NCBI RefSeq assembly: GCF_002968335.2
Contig: NZ_CP134398.1
Coordinates: 1,426,001-1,490,000, forward strand
Reading direction: 5' to 3'
Length of the DNA: 64,000 nt
Origin: Mycobacterium sp. ITM-2016-00316
GTDB lineage: Bacteria; Actinomycetota; Actinomycetes; Mycobacteriales; Mycobacteriaceae
In this document: positions 8,483 to 16,410 of the stretch, piece by piece
Layout of the letters: the number at the start of each line of letters is the position of its first letter
Position numbering within the stretch: position 1 is the first letter of the stretch
Notes under the pieces: generated by a model
Told to the model about the DNA's origin: nothing
Databases searched by the model: none
Seen by the model: only the letters and a program-made list of their open reading frames with translations
Position numbers and translations under genes: made by a program

Positions 8483-9030
8483 TGGCCCGGGTACCGCAGG
8501 AAAACCGTCTCGCCGTCACCCTGCAGCCGGATGTCGAAGCGCAGGCCCTGCTCGTCGCGGGTGGCGATCAGGGTGTCGCGCCGGTCGGCGGGCAGACCGG
8601 ACAGCAGCGGATCGTCGGCGCAGTCCGGGCCCGGCACGTAGGCCCGGGTGAACAGTCGGTTGAGCAGCCCGCGCCCGAAGACCGTGATCGCGATGAACGG
8701 CGCCCGGCCCGGCGCACCGGCCGCCGGCTCGACGGTGCTGAAACTGAACTGCCCCTCGTCGTCGGTGGATGCCCGGCCCCAGCCCGTGAAGGTCCAGCCG
8801 TCGCGATGTAGCGATCCCGCGGTGTGGGGCACCCGGCCCTCCGCGTCGGCCTGCCAGATCTCCAGCAGCACATCGGGTACCGGCCGGCCGGCGCCGTCGG
8901 TGACGACCCCGTGGAAGCGGATGGCGCCGGGAGCGCCGGCGGGGACCAGCTCGCCGCCGCGGTCGAACGGCAGGGCGTAGCCGTAGAACGGGCCGATCGT
9001 CTGCCCGGGAGTGGCGGTCAGCATGGTCAT
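8479..9030 (-). CDS. pcaG: Protocatechuate 3,4-dioxygenase, alpha subunit
   Basis: 183 aa. Intradiol dioxygenase fold with TPGQTIGPFYGYALPF at the N-terminus and VPDVLLEIWQADAEGRVPH, typical of the alpha chain. The iron ligands (two Tyr, two His) are absent, as expected: alpha packs against the iron-bearing beta chain and contributes to the active-site pocket. The ATG shares one base with the pcaH stop (TGATG), so the alpha and beta chains are made in equal amounts by coupling. Confidence 0.93.
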   Translation of the reverse strand: MTMLTATPGQTIGPFYGYALPFDRGGELVPAGAPGAIRFHGVVTDGAGRPVPDVLLEIWQADAEGRVPHTAGSLHRDGWTFTGWGRASTDDEGQFSFSTVEPAAGAPGRAPFIAITVFGRGLLNRLFTRAYVPGPDCADDPLLSGLPADRRDTLIATRDEQGLRFDIRLQGDGETVFLRYPGQ

Positions 9031-9830
9031 CAGTGTTCCTCACCGTTCTCGAAATGGGTGCGCTGCGAGCCGGTCAGCACGATGTCCCACCGGTAGCCGG
9101 TGGCCCATTCGTGACTGGTGACATCGTGGTCGTAGGCGGCGACCAGCCGGTCACGCGCCTTCTGGTCGGTGATGGCCTGGTAGATCGGGTCCAGGGCGAA
9201 CAACGGGTCGCCGGGGAAGTACATCTGGGTGATCATTCGCTGCGTGAAATCCGTTCCGAACAACGAGAAATGGATGTGTGCGGGTCGCCAGGCGTTGCGA
9301 TGGTTCTTCCACGGGTAGGGGCCCGGCTTGATGGTGGTGAAGCGGTAGGTGCCGTCGGCATCGGTGAGGCAGCGGCCGACACCGGTGAAGTTGGGATCCA
9401 GTGGGGCGTGGTGCTGGTCGCGTTTGTGCACATAGCGGCCCGCCGAATTGGCCTGCCAGATCTCGACCAGCTGGTGGCGCACCGGCCGGCCGTCGCCGTC
9501 GAGGACGCGTCCGGTGATGACCATGCGTTCGCCGATCGGGTCGCCGTTGTGCTGGATCGTCAGATCCGATTCCAGCCGGTGCACATCGCGCTCACCGAAC
9601 ACCGGCGCCCACAGCTCGAGGGCCTCCGGATCGGCGTGATGCAGATCCTTGGTGGGGTGGCGCAGCAGACTGCTGCGGTAGGGGGCGTAGTCCAGCCGGG
9701 GCTGCGATTCCTCGATACCTGTTTGCAGGTAAGCGGTTTCGATGGCGGCCATCTCGGCGTTGATCTCAGCCTGGCTCGCCGAGGCGCTATCGGGATCGGT
9801 AGCCGTGCGGGTGGAGTTCGGGGCTGTCAT
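9030..9830 (-). CDS. pcaH: Protocatechuate 3,4-dioxygenase, beta subunit
   Basis: 266 aa. Carries the non-haem Fe(III) site of intradiol dioxygenases: Tyr in NSAGRYVHKRD, Tyr in KPGPYPWKNH, and two His in WRPAHIHFSLFG. It cleaves protocatechuate between the hydroxyls to 3-carboxy-cis,cis-muconate, with PcaG. It is the first gene of the pcaHGBC operon. The 72 nt to the divergent IclR gene hold a palindrome that could be the operator. The N-terminal 25 residues are a variable Ser/Thr/Ala-rich tail. Confidence 0.94.
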   Translation of the reverse strand: MTAPNSTRTATDPDSASASQAEINAEMAAIETAYLQTGIEESQPRLDYAPYRSSLLRHPTKDLHHADPEALELWAPVFGERDVHRLESDLTIQHNGDPIGERMVITGRVLDGDGRPVRHQLVEIWQANSAGRYVHKRDQHHAPLDPNFTGVGRCLTDADGTYRFTTIKPGPYPWKNHRNAWRPAHIHFSLFGTDFTQRMITQMYFPGDPLFALDPIYQAITDQKARDRLVAAYDHDVTSHEWATGYRWDIVLTGSQRTHFENGEEH

Positions 9831-9862
9831 GCGGTCTGACGTTAGTCAGTCGGCCACCGGCC

Positions 9863-9891
9863 GCGGAAGAGTAGACTTCCGCTCAGCGAAA
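9863..9891. promoter_or_regulatory. Candidate IclR/PcaR operator between pcaH and its regulator
   Basis: Two overlapping dyads in the 72-nt divergent spacer. One is GCGGAAG-N6-CTTCCGC (9863-9882). The other is the 15-bp near-palindrome TTCCGCTCAGCGAAA (9877-9891, one mismatch), just upstream of the regulator start at 9903. A 15-bp palindrome in a divergent gap is the usual IclR-family operator layout. Binding is inferred, not shown. Confidence 0.55.
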
Positions 9892-9902
9892 GGATTCTGC
9901 GG

Positions 9903-10652
9903 TTGGCGGGGAACACATCGGTACCGGGCACCACGGTGGCCGCCAGGTTGCTGGCGATGGTCGCCGCCTTCGATGAGCGCCACCGCGCGCTGACGCTGAC
10001 CGAACTCGCCCACCGGGCCGGCCTCACGGTGCCGACGGCATCGCGGCTGGCCTCCGAACTGGTGGCCGGCGCCGCGCTGGAACGCCGCGCGGACGGGCGG
10101 TTCGTGGTCGGCAGGCTGTTGTGGGAGGCCGGCCTGCAGGCGCCGGTGGAGGGCCGGTTGAAGCAGCTCGCCGAGCCGTTCCTGTACGACGTGTACGCCG
10201 CCACCCTGGCCACGGTGCACCTCGCGGTGCGCGACGGCGCCCAGGTGCTCTACCTGTCCAGGATGTCCGGGCGGGCCTCGGTGCCGATCGTCAGCACGGT
10301 GGGCAGCAGGCTGCCGATGCACAGCACCGGTGTGGGCAAGGTTCTGCTCGCGCACGCGCCTGCCGACGTGCGTGAACAGGTGTGTGCCGCGCTGGTGCGG
10401 GTCACGGCCAAGACGATCACGTCGCCGGCGGTGCTCGATGCACAGTTGGAGCGGATCCGTCGCGACGGGGTGGCGGTGACGGTGGAGGAGATGTCGATCG
10501 GGGCGTGTTCGATGGCGGTGCCGGTGATCCGCGCCTCGGATAACGCCGTGGCGGCCGCGATCGGGGTGGTGGTGCCCACCCTGAAACGCGACCGCCAGCG
10601 GTTGTTGGGGGCCCTGCAGGTCGCCGCGCGGGGAATCGGGCGACTGCTCTGA
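9903..10652 (+). CDS. IclR-family regulator of the pca operon (PcaR-like)
   Basis: 249 aa from a TTG at 9903 with AAAGGA upstream. An N-terminal winged helix (LTLTELAHRAGLTVPTASRL) is followed by the IclR effector domain (LYLSRMSGRASVPIVSTVGS, MHSTGVGKVLLAHAP, and SIGACSMAVPVIRA near the C-terminus). It is divergent from pcaH with the candidate operator between them, so control of pcaHGBC in response to protocatechuate or beta-ketoadipate is the likely role. It converges on the transporter gene with 4 nt between stops. Confidence 0.85.
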   Translation: MAGNTSVPGTTVAARLLAMVAAFDERHRALTLTELAHRAGLTVPTASRLASELVAGAALERRADGRFVVGRLLWEAGLQAPVEGRLKQLAEPFLYDVYAATLATVHLAVRDGAQVLYLSRMSGRASVPIVSTVGSRLPMHSTGVGKVLLAHAPADVREQVCAALVRVTAKTITSPAVLDAQLERIRRDGVAVTVEEMSIGACSMAVPVIRASDNAVAAAIGVVVPTLKRDRQRLLGALQVAARGIGRLL

Positions 10653-10656
10653 GCCG

Positions 10657-11994
10657 TCAGTGCCTGACGAGCTCGCCCTGCGGGACTCGTTGCCCCAGCA
10701 ATTCGGTGGGTACGTCCCGGGTTTCGCGGGCGGTGAGGGCCGAACCTGCGGCGATCAGGCAGACCACCGCGGTGAAGATGCTGATGACCACCCAGCCACC
10801 TTCGCGGACCCCGCCGAGCGCGGTGACGATCGACGGCGCGAAACCTGCTACCAGGAAACCCAATTGGGTACCGATGGCCAGACCGGAGAACCGTACCTGG
10901 GTGGAGAACATCTCACCGTAGAACGAGGGCCAGACCGCGTTGGCGGCGGCGTAGCCGCACGAGAAGGTCGCGACAGACAGGGCGAAGGTCAGCAGATGGT
11001 TGCCCTGGCTCATCGAGAGCATGTAGAAGGGCATCAGGACCGCCGAGGACAGTGCGCCGTAGATGAACACCGGCTTGCGGCCGATGCGGTCGGCGAGCCT
11101 GCCGAAGAACGGCTGGGTGATCAGCGCACCGACGTTGGCGACCACGACGAGCCACAGGGTGAGGTCGGCTTCCAGGCCGACGGCTTTGCCGTAGGCGAGT
11201 GCCAGGTTGCCGAAAACCGTTGACACCGCGGCGATGAAGGCGCAGAGGATAACCCGCACGACGTCGCGCCAGTGGTTGCGCAGCAACGGGATCAGCGGCA
11301 TCCGGGCGATGGTGCCGGCCTTCTTGGCCTCGGTGAACTGGGGGGTCTCGTGCAACTGCCGACGGATGAAGTAGGCGACCACGACGACGACGGCCGACAG
11401 CCAGAACGGCACCCGCCAGCCCCAGCTGTATTTGGCTTCATCCGGCAGCGCCATGAACGGGATCATCACCAGCGAGGCAAGAATCAGGCCGCCCTGGGTG
11501 CCGGTCAGTGTCCACGATGTGTAGAAGGCGCGTTGGTTGTCGGGGGAGTGTTCCAAGGTCAGTGAACTGGCGCCGGCCTGTTCGCCGGCGGCCGAAAGGC
11601 CCTGCAGCAGTCGGCAGAACACCAGCAGGCCGGGGGCGGCCCAGCCGATGGTGTCGAAGCCGGGCAGGCAGCCGATCATGAAGGTGGATATGCCCATCAG
11701 GACGAGCGTGAACATCAGGACGCGTTGACGGCCGATGCGGTCGCCGAAGTGCCCGAGGATGACGGCGCCGACGGGGCGCGCGATGTAGGCGAACCCGAAT
11801 GTGGCGAACGACATCACCAGGGCGGCTTCGTCGTTCGACGGGAAGAACACGTGCGGGAAGATCAGTGCGGCGGCCGAGCCGAACAGGAAGAAGTCGTAGT
11901 ACTCCACGGCGCTGCCCATGAAGCTGGCCAGTGCGGCCTTGCGCGGTGTGCGGGCCGGTGCTGATTCGGGCGGTTGTGCTTCGGTGGTGGTCAT
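10657..11994 (-). CDS. MHS-family MFS transporter, likely for shikimate/quinate or protocatechuate
   Basis: 445 aa, 12 predicted membrane segments. It opens with KAALASFMGSAVEYYDFFLFG (the metabolite:H+ symporter opening, as in ShiA and ProP), and has GHFGDRIGRQRVL (loop 2-3 MFS signature) and a matching GRLADRIGRKPVF between helices 8 and 9. It is a cytoplasmic-membrane proton symporter by family. Placed between the pca genes and qsuD, it would be the functional counterpart of QsuA in the C. glutamicum quinate/shikimate cluster. The exact substrate cannot be read from sequence. Confidence 0.85.
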   Translation of the reverse strand: MTTTEAQPPESAPARTPRKAALASFMGSAVEYYDFFLFGSAAALIFPHVFFPSNDEAALVMSFATFGFAYIARPVGAVILGHFGDRIGRQRVLMFTLVLMGISTFMIGCLPGFDTIGWAAPGLLVFCRLLQGLSAAGEQAGASSLTLEHSPDNQRAFYTSWTLTGTQGGLILASLVMIPFMALPDEAKYSWGWRVPFWLSAVVVVVAYFIRRQLHETPQFTEAKKAGTIARMPLIPLLRNHWRDVVRVILCAFIAAVSTVFGNLALAYGKAVGLEADLTLWLVVVANVGALITQPFFGRLADRIGRKPVFIYGALSSAVLMPFYMLSMSQGNHLLTFALSVATFSCGYAAANAVWPSFYGEMFSTQVRFSGLAIGTQLGFLVAGFAPSIVTALGGVREGGWVVISIFTAVVCLIAAGSALTARETRDVPTELLGQRVPQGELVRH

Positions 11995-12057
11995 CCGGGT
12001 CTCCTTTGAACGGATCTGGCGGGTGGGTGGGGATCAGGTCAGGTGGGCGGGTTGGTC

Positions 12058-12918
12058 TCAGGCGACCAGATTGCGGAAATGGGTGGACATGCGTGCGGCA
12101 TCGGGGGCGATACCGGTGATCAGCGCGAAGGCGTCGACGGCCTGGTAGACGGCCATGTGACCGCCGTCGAGCGTGCGGCACCCGGCGGCGCGGGCCGCCT
12201 GCAGCAGCGCGGTCTCCAGTGGCCGGTAGACGATGTCGGCCACCCACAGCTTCGGGTGCAGCAGCGCGGCGTCGAAGGCGATACCGGGGTGTTCGGCCAT
12301 CCCGGTGGGGGTGGCGTGCACGACGCCGTCGGCGCCCGGCAGCAGCACCGAGAGCTTGTCGAAAGACGAGGCGTCCACGCGGGTGAGCGGGTGCCGGCCG
12401 CCGAGTTCGTGCGCCAGTGCGGTGGCGCGGTCCACATCCAGGTCGACGACGCTCAGGTGTCCGACGCCCAGGCGTAACAGTGCGTCGGCGACCGCGGTCC
12501 CGGCGCCGCCGGCGCCGATCAGCACCACGGAGTCCAGCGCCGCGCCGGGCAGGGCCTCGGTGAAGCCGTGGGCGAACCCGGTGGTGTCGGTGTTGTAGCC
12601 GACGGCCCGGCCGCCTTCGAAGACGACGGTGTTGACCGCGCCGAGGGTGGCGGCCGCCTCGTCGATGTCATCGAGGTGGGGGAGCACCAGCTGCTTGCAC
12701 GGGTGGGTGATGTTGAGGCCGTTGTAGCCCAGGGTGCGGGCCCAACGCAGGATCTCGCCGATCTGTTCGGGTGCCAGCCCCAGCGCGCCCAGGTCGAGGG
12801 TCCGGTAGAGGTAGTCGAGGCCCTGGGCGCGACCCTCGGCCATGTGCAGCGCGGGTGTCAGCGACGGCCCGATGCCGTTGCCGATGAGCCCTACCAAGTA
12901 CGGCTGCGGGTGGTTCAT
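12058..12918 (-). CDS. qsuD: Quinate/shikimate dehydrogenase
   Basis: 286 aa. Contains LVGLIGNGIGPSLTPALHMAEG (substrate pocket), GLNITHPCKQ with the catalytic Lys, and the nucleotide loop IGAGGAGTAVADALL. The AEG-AQG pattern and NITHP(C)KQ are those of the catabolic QsuD/YdiB branch, not the biosynthetic AroE branch (NVTxPxK). It oxidises quinate to 3-dehydroquinate or shikimate to 3-dehydroshikimate with NAD(P)+. It lies just downstream of a candidate TetR operator at 12934-12953. Confidence 0.85.
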   Translation of the reverse strand: MNHPQPYLVGLIGNGIGPSLTPALHMAEGRAQGLDYLYRTLDLGALGLAPEQIGEILRWARTLGYNGLNITHPCKQLVLPHLDDIDEAAATLGAVNTVVFEGGRAVGYNTDTTGFAHGFTEALPGAALDSVVLIGAGGAGTAVADALLRLGVGHLSVVDLDVDRATALAHELGGRHPLTRVDASSFDKLSVLLPGADGVVHATPTGMAEHPGIAFDAALLHPKLWVADIVYRPLETALLQAARAAGCRTLDGGHMAVYQAVDAFALITGIAPDAARMSTHFRNLVA

Positions 12919-12933
12919 CCTCGTCCTGCTCTC

Positions 12934-12953
12934 TTAATGTACTAACTGGTACG
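12934..12953. promoter_or_regulatory. Candidate TetR operator upstream of qsuD
   Basis: TTAATGTACTAACTGGTACG lies 15 nt before the qsuD start. It contains GTAC-N6-GTAC, and its complement shares the 11-mer TAGTACATTAA exactly with the site at 13751-13769 upstream of the dehydratase gene. These two A/T-rich islands in very G/C-rich DNA flank the intervening TetR gene. The shared 11-mer could in part be a common -10 element. Confidence 0.5.
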
Positions 12954-13063
12954 TACGCAAAGTAGAGCATTGTGGCGCGCGTCGCGTCAAGGGGTGAGTG
13001 TGAACTGGGTCTCTGGCCAGGCCGCGGTTCGCTCGGGTGGCCGTGCGGCGTTCGGGGACGGCG

Positions 13064-13708
13064 TCAGGGCTGGGTGGTGAGCCAGCCCACCACCATGTCG
13101 CCGAGCATCCGGCGCAGGTGGGCGCGCTGCGACGTCTCGGTGAAGTCGACGTCGAACAGGTATCCGAAGGTGTAGCGGTTGGCCACCTGGAACACGCAGT
13201 AGGAACTGATCACCACGTGCACGTCGAGGGCCGCCACGTCATCGCGGAAGACGCCGGCCGCGCGCCCGTCGCGCAGGATCTCGTCGAGCAGTGAGGTGGC
13301 GGGCCGGGAGAGGTCGGGGAGTTCACGCAGCTGCTGGATGAACTGACCCCGGTGGATGTTCTCAATGGACACCAGCCGGATGAACGCGTCATGGGCGATG
13401 TGGTGATCGAAGGTGACCTCGGCCAGCCGACGGATCGCCACGACGGGGTTGTCATGGTCGACCCGCAGCTTCTGCTCGGCCTCCCGGATGCCGCGGTACG
13501 CGTCCTCCAGGACGGCCAGATAGAGCTGTTCCTTGCTGCCGAAGTAGTAATAGATCATCCGCTTGGTGGTGCGGGTCCGTTCGGCGATCTCGTCGACCCG
13601 CGCGCCCGAGTAGCCGGATTCGGCGAACACCTCGGTGGCCACCGTGAGCAGCTCGGCGCGCGTGCGCTCGGCGTCGCGCTGCAGTTCGGCTTTGGGCTTG
13701 GCGGCCAT
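13064..13708 (-). CDS. TetR-family regulator of the quinate/shikimate genes
   Basis: 214 aa from the ATG at 13708. N-terminal TetR HTH: RTRAELLTVATEVFAESGYS, then VDEIAERTRTTKRMIYYYF; the rest is an all-helical ligand domain. It is divergent from the dehydratase gene and co-directional with qsuD, with a shared 11-mer upstream of both. In C. glutamicum the equivalent regulator QsuR is a LysR protein, so this cluster has a different control protein. Repression relieved by a pathway intermediate is the simplest inference. Confidence 0.83.
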   Translation of the reverse strand: MAAKPKAELQRDAERTRAELLTVATEVFAESGYSGARVDEIAERTRTTKRMIYYYFGSKEQLYLAVLEDAYRGIREAEQKLRVDHDNPVVAIRRLAEVTFDHHIAHDAFIRLVSIENIHRGQFIQQLRELPDLSRPATSLLDEILRDGRAAGVFRDDVAALDVHVVISSYCVFQVANRYTFGYLFDVDFTETSQRAHLRRMLGDMVVGWLTTQP

Positions 13709-13750
13709 GGGGGCAGAGCTTACTGGGGCCGACCCCTTCCCAGGCAATGA

Positions 13751-13769
13751 ACTAACTAGTACATTAATT
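13751..13769. promoter_or_regulatory. Candidate TetR operator upstream of the dehydroshikimate dehydratase gene
   Basis: ACTAACTAGTACATTAATT sits in the 65-nt divergent spacer, ending 4 nt before the ATG at 13774. It contains the palindrome ACTA-AC-TAGT and the 11-mer TAGTACATTAA shared with the site before qsuD. Being so close to the start, bound repressor would block transcription initiation or an almost leaderless message. Confidence 0.5.
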
Positions 13770-13773
13770 GGGC

Positions 13774-15519
13774 ATGAAGACCTCGATCGCCACCGTGTCA
13801 CTGTCGGGCTCGCTGGTCGAGAAGCTGCACGCCTGCGCTGCGGCCGGATTCGACGGCGTCGAGATCTTCGAACCCGACCTGATCGCCAACGACCATTCCC
13901 CGGAGGAGATCCGGCACCTGGTCCACCGGCTCGGGCTGAGCCTGGATCTCTACCAACCCCTGCGCGACCTCGAAGGCGTCGACGAGGACACCTTCACCGA
14001 GAACCTGCGCCGCGCCGATGCCACCTTCGCCACCGCCGAACGCCTCGGCATCGACACCGTGCTGGTGTGCAGCAATGTCGCCACGGCAACCGTCGACTCC
14101 GATGAGGTCTCCGCCGACCAGTTGCGCCGCATCGGTGACATCGCGCAGACCCGCGGCATCCGCATCGCGTTCGAGGCGCTGGCCTGGGGCCGCTTCGTCG
14201 ACGACTATCGCCGCGCCTGGCGCATCGTGCAACTCGCCGATCACCCGAATGTCGGTGTCTGCCTTGACAGTTTCCACGTGCTCTCCCGCGGACACGATCC
14301 GTCGGCCATCGAGCAGATCCCCGGTGACAAGATCTTCTACCTGCAGCTGGCCGACGCCCCCGCACTGTCCATGGACGTGCTGTCCTGGAGCAGGCACCAC
14401 CGGTTGTTCCCTGGCGAGGGCAGCTTCGATCTGGCCTCCTTCGTGCGGCACACCCTGGCCGCCGGATACGACGGGCCGTGGTCACTGGAGGTCTTCAACG
14501 ACACCTTCCGCCAGACCGATCCGGGCCACACCGCCGTGCACGCGCTGCGCTCGTTGCGCTGGCTGGGCGATCAGGTGCTGCACACGCTCACCGACGCCAA
14601 GCCGCCGACCGGCTTCGATTTCGTGGAGATCAAGGCCGAGGACACCAGCGAGGTCGAGGTGGTGCTGGGCCAGCTGGGCTTCACACCGCGCGGCAAGCAC
14701 CGCACCAAGCCGGTATCGCTGTGGTCCGCCGGTGCTGCCCGGGTGGTGCTCAACGAGCAGCAGGCCCGCGACCGGGTACCGCACGTCGCGGCGGTCGGTC
14801 TGCAGGTACCCGACGCCGAGGCCACCTCGCGGCGCGCCGCCGAACTGATGGCGCCGCTGGCCTACCGCCGGACCTACGCCGCCGAGCAGCCGTTGGGTGC
14901 CGCCGTGGCCCCCGACGGCACCGAGTTTTTCTGGTCAGTGCTGCCTCGGTGGGTCGACGAGTTCGAGGGCGGACTCGCCGATGACGGCCGGTCCATGGCG
15001 ATCGATCACGTCAACCTGACCCAGCCCTGGCAGACCGCCGACGACGCGGTGCTGTTCCTGACCAGCGTGTTCGGCCTGTCCGCCGGGGCGCCCGCCGAGG
15101 TGCCCGGGCCCACCGGCCTGATCCGCAGCCAGGTCATGCACAACGCGGACCTGTCGGTGCGGCTGCCGCTCAATGTCGCCCCGCACATCCTCGACGGCGC
15201 AGGCCTGCCCCAGCACGTCGCCTTCGCCTGCGATGACGTCATCGCATTGGCCCGCGCCGCGGCGGACAACGGCCTGCCGTTCCTGCCGGTGCCCGACAAC
15301 TATTACGACTACCTGTCCGGGCGGTTCGGGCTGGCGGAAGATCGGGTCGCCGAATTGAAAGCGCTGAACCTGCTCTACGACCGCAGCCCCCAGGGTGAGT
15401 TCATCCACTTCTACACCCGCACGGTCGGCACGGTGTTCTTCGAGTTCGTGCAGCGTATCGGCGGGTATGACGGCTACGGCACCGACAACGCACCGGTGCG
15501 CCTCGCCGCCCAGCGGTAG
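13774..15519 (+). CDS. qsuB: Bifunctional 3-dehydroshikimate dehydratase with HPPD-like C-domain
   Basis: 581 aa. Residues 1 to about 270 are a sugar-phosphate-isomerase-type TIM barrel (MKTSIATVSLSGSLVEKLHA, AGFDGVEIFEPDL, then metal-ligand regions IRIAFEALAWG and VGVCLDSFHVLSRG), the dehydratase that turns 3-dehydroshikimate into protocatechuate. From about 280 on are two VOC/4-hydroxyphenylpyruvate-dioxygenase-like modules (FDFVEIKAEDTSEVEVVLGQ; MAIDHVNLTQPW). This is the QsuB/QuiC1 fused architecture; the C-domain is reported as not needed for dehydration. The ATG at 13774 is preferred over a TTG 6 nt upstream. The product feeds PcaHG. Confidence 0.9.
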   Translation: MKTSIATVSLSGSLVEKLHACAAAGFDGVEIFEPDLIANDHSPEEIRHLVHRLGLSLDLYQPLRDLEGVDEDTFTENLRRADATFATAERLGIDTVLVCSNVATATVDSDEVSADQLRRIGDIAQTRGIRIAFEALAWGRFVDDYRRAWRIVQLADHPNVGVCLDSFHVLSRGHDPSAIEQIPGDKIFYLQLADAPALSMDVLSWSRHHRLFPGEGSFDLASFVRHTLAAGYDGPWSLEVFNDTFRQTDPGHTAVHALRSLRWLGDQVLHTLTDAKPPTGFDFVEIKAEDTSEVEVVLGQLGFTPRGKHRTKPVSLWSAGAARVVLNEQQARDRVPHVAAVGLQVPDAEATSRRAAELMAPLAYRRTYAAEQPLGAAVAPDGTEFFWSVLPRWVDEFEGGLADDGRSMAIDHVNLTQPWQTADDAVLFLTSVFGLSAGAPAEVPGPTGLIRSQVMHNADLSVRLPLNVAPHILDGAGLPQHVAFACDDVIALARAAADNGLPFLPVPDNYYDYLSGRFGLAEDRVAELKALNLLYDRSPQGEFIHFYTRTVGTVFFEFVQRIGGYDGYGTDNAPVRLAAQR

Positions 15520-15539
15520 CGCCTCGGTACCGTGATCGC

Positions 15540-15992
15540 GTGAACCCACGTCCGAACCGGCAGCGCCTGCTCCTCGTCAACGGGCCGAACCTCAACCTGC
15601 TCGGCACCCGCCAGCCCGAGGTCTATGGCGCCACCACGCTGGCCCAGATCGAGTCCGACGTCACCGCACACGCCGCGGAATCCGGCTTCGAGGTGCGTGC
15701 CATCCAGAGCAACCACGAGGGCGCTCTCATCGACGCGATCCACGCCGCGCGCGGCGACTGCGCCGGCATCATCATCAACCCGGGCGCCTACAGCCACACC
15801 TCGGTGGCCATCGCCGATGCCCTGCGATCGGTCGATTTGCCGGTGGTGGAAGTGCATTTGAGCAATGTGCATGCCCGCGAGGAGTACCGTCGCCACTCCT
15901 TCGTCTCGGAGGTGGCCGACGTCGTGATCGCCGGTGCCGGGCCCGCCGGCTACGAGTATGCGGTGCGCCACTTCGCCGCAAAACTGTCGTGA
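15540..15992 (+). CDS. qsuC: Type II 3-dehydroquinate dehydratase
   Basis: 150 aa from the GTG at 15540, the length of dodecameric type II dehydroquinases. It has LLLVNGPNLNLLGTRQPEVYG (active-site lid with the catalytic Tyr), GIIINPGAYSHTSVAI, and VVEVHLSNVHAREEYRRHS with the catalytic His. It converts 3-dehydroquinate to 3-dehydroshikimate, the step between QsuD acting on quinate and QsuB. It follows qsuB by 20 nt. Its stop overlaps the start of the next, backbone-type gene (GTGA). It could also serve the biosynthetic shikimate pathway (aroQ). Confidence 0.92.
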   Translation: MNPRPNRQRLLLVNGPNLNLLGTRQPEVYGATTLAQIESDVTAHAAESGFEVRAIQSNHEGALIDAIHAARGDCAGIIINPGAYSHTSVAIADALRSVDLPVVEVHLSNVHAREEYRRHSFVSEVADVVIAGAGPAGYEYAVRHFAAKLS

Positions 15993-16369
15993 ACCTGCAA
16001 CCGCCGATCGTCCGCTACGTCGGGTTCCTGGTGGCGGCCGAAGGCGTGGCCGGGCTGATCATGGCCGCGGTGCTGCTGGTCCGGGCCTTCGGCGGTGCCG
16101 ACCAACAGATCGTCAACGGGTACGGCACCGCGGTCTGGTTCGTGCTCATCGGCGGCGGCGTGCTGGCCGGTGGCTGGGCGCTGATCACCGGCCGGCGCTG
16201 GGGCCGCGGGATCGCGGTGCCCACCAACCTGCTGCTGCTGCCGATCGCCTGGTACGTCATCACCAGCCACCACGTGGTCTATGGCATCCTGGTCGGTCTG
16301 CTGGCGCTGACGGCGCTGGGCATGTTGTTCAGCCCGTCGTCGGTGCAGTGGATGGCGGGCAGGGACTAG
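15989..16369 (+). CDS. Small integral membrane protein (Rv3217c-like)
   Basis: 126 aa with four hydrophobic segments (about residues 8-32, 46-64, 74-92, 95-112) and no catalytic motif. It starts at a GTG overlapping the qsuC stop by 4 nt. Position beside a GNAT and entC, in the order expected from M. tuberculosis, identifies it as the Rv3217c-type conserved membrane protein. Function unknown. The overlap means it may now be translated from the catabolic qsuBC message. Confidence 0.7.
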   Translation: MNLQPPIVRYVGFLVAAEGVAGLIMAAVLLVRAFGGADQQIVNGYGTAVWFVLIGGGVLAGGWALITGRRWGRGIAVPTNLLLLPIAWYVITSHHVVYGILVGLLALTALGMLFSPSSVQWMAGRD

Positions 16370-16379
16370 ATCTCTTCCG

Positions 16380-16410
16380 GCGGGCTGGAGCGGGGCGACC
16401 CGGGAATCAG
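16380..16410. repeat. Single degenerate GAGCGAAGCGAC-type repeat at a convergent gene end
   Basis: GGAGCGGGGCGACCCGGGAA (16387-16406) matches the repeat core of the 25540-25647 array except at two positions. It lies between the stops of the membrane protein and GNAT genes and includes the GNAT stop codon. This is the intergenic location expected for a dispersed REP-like element. Confidence 0.55.
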
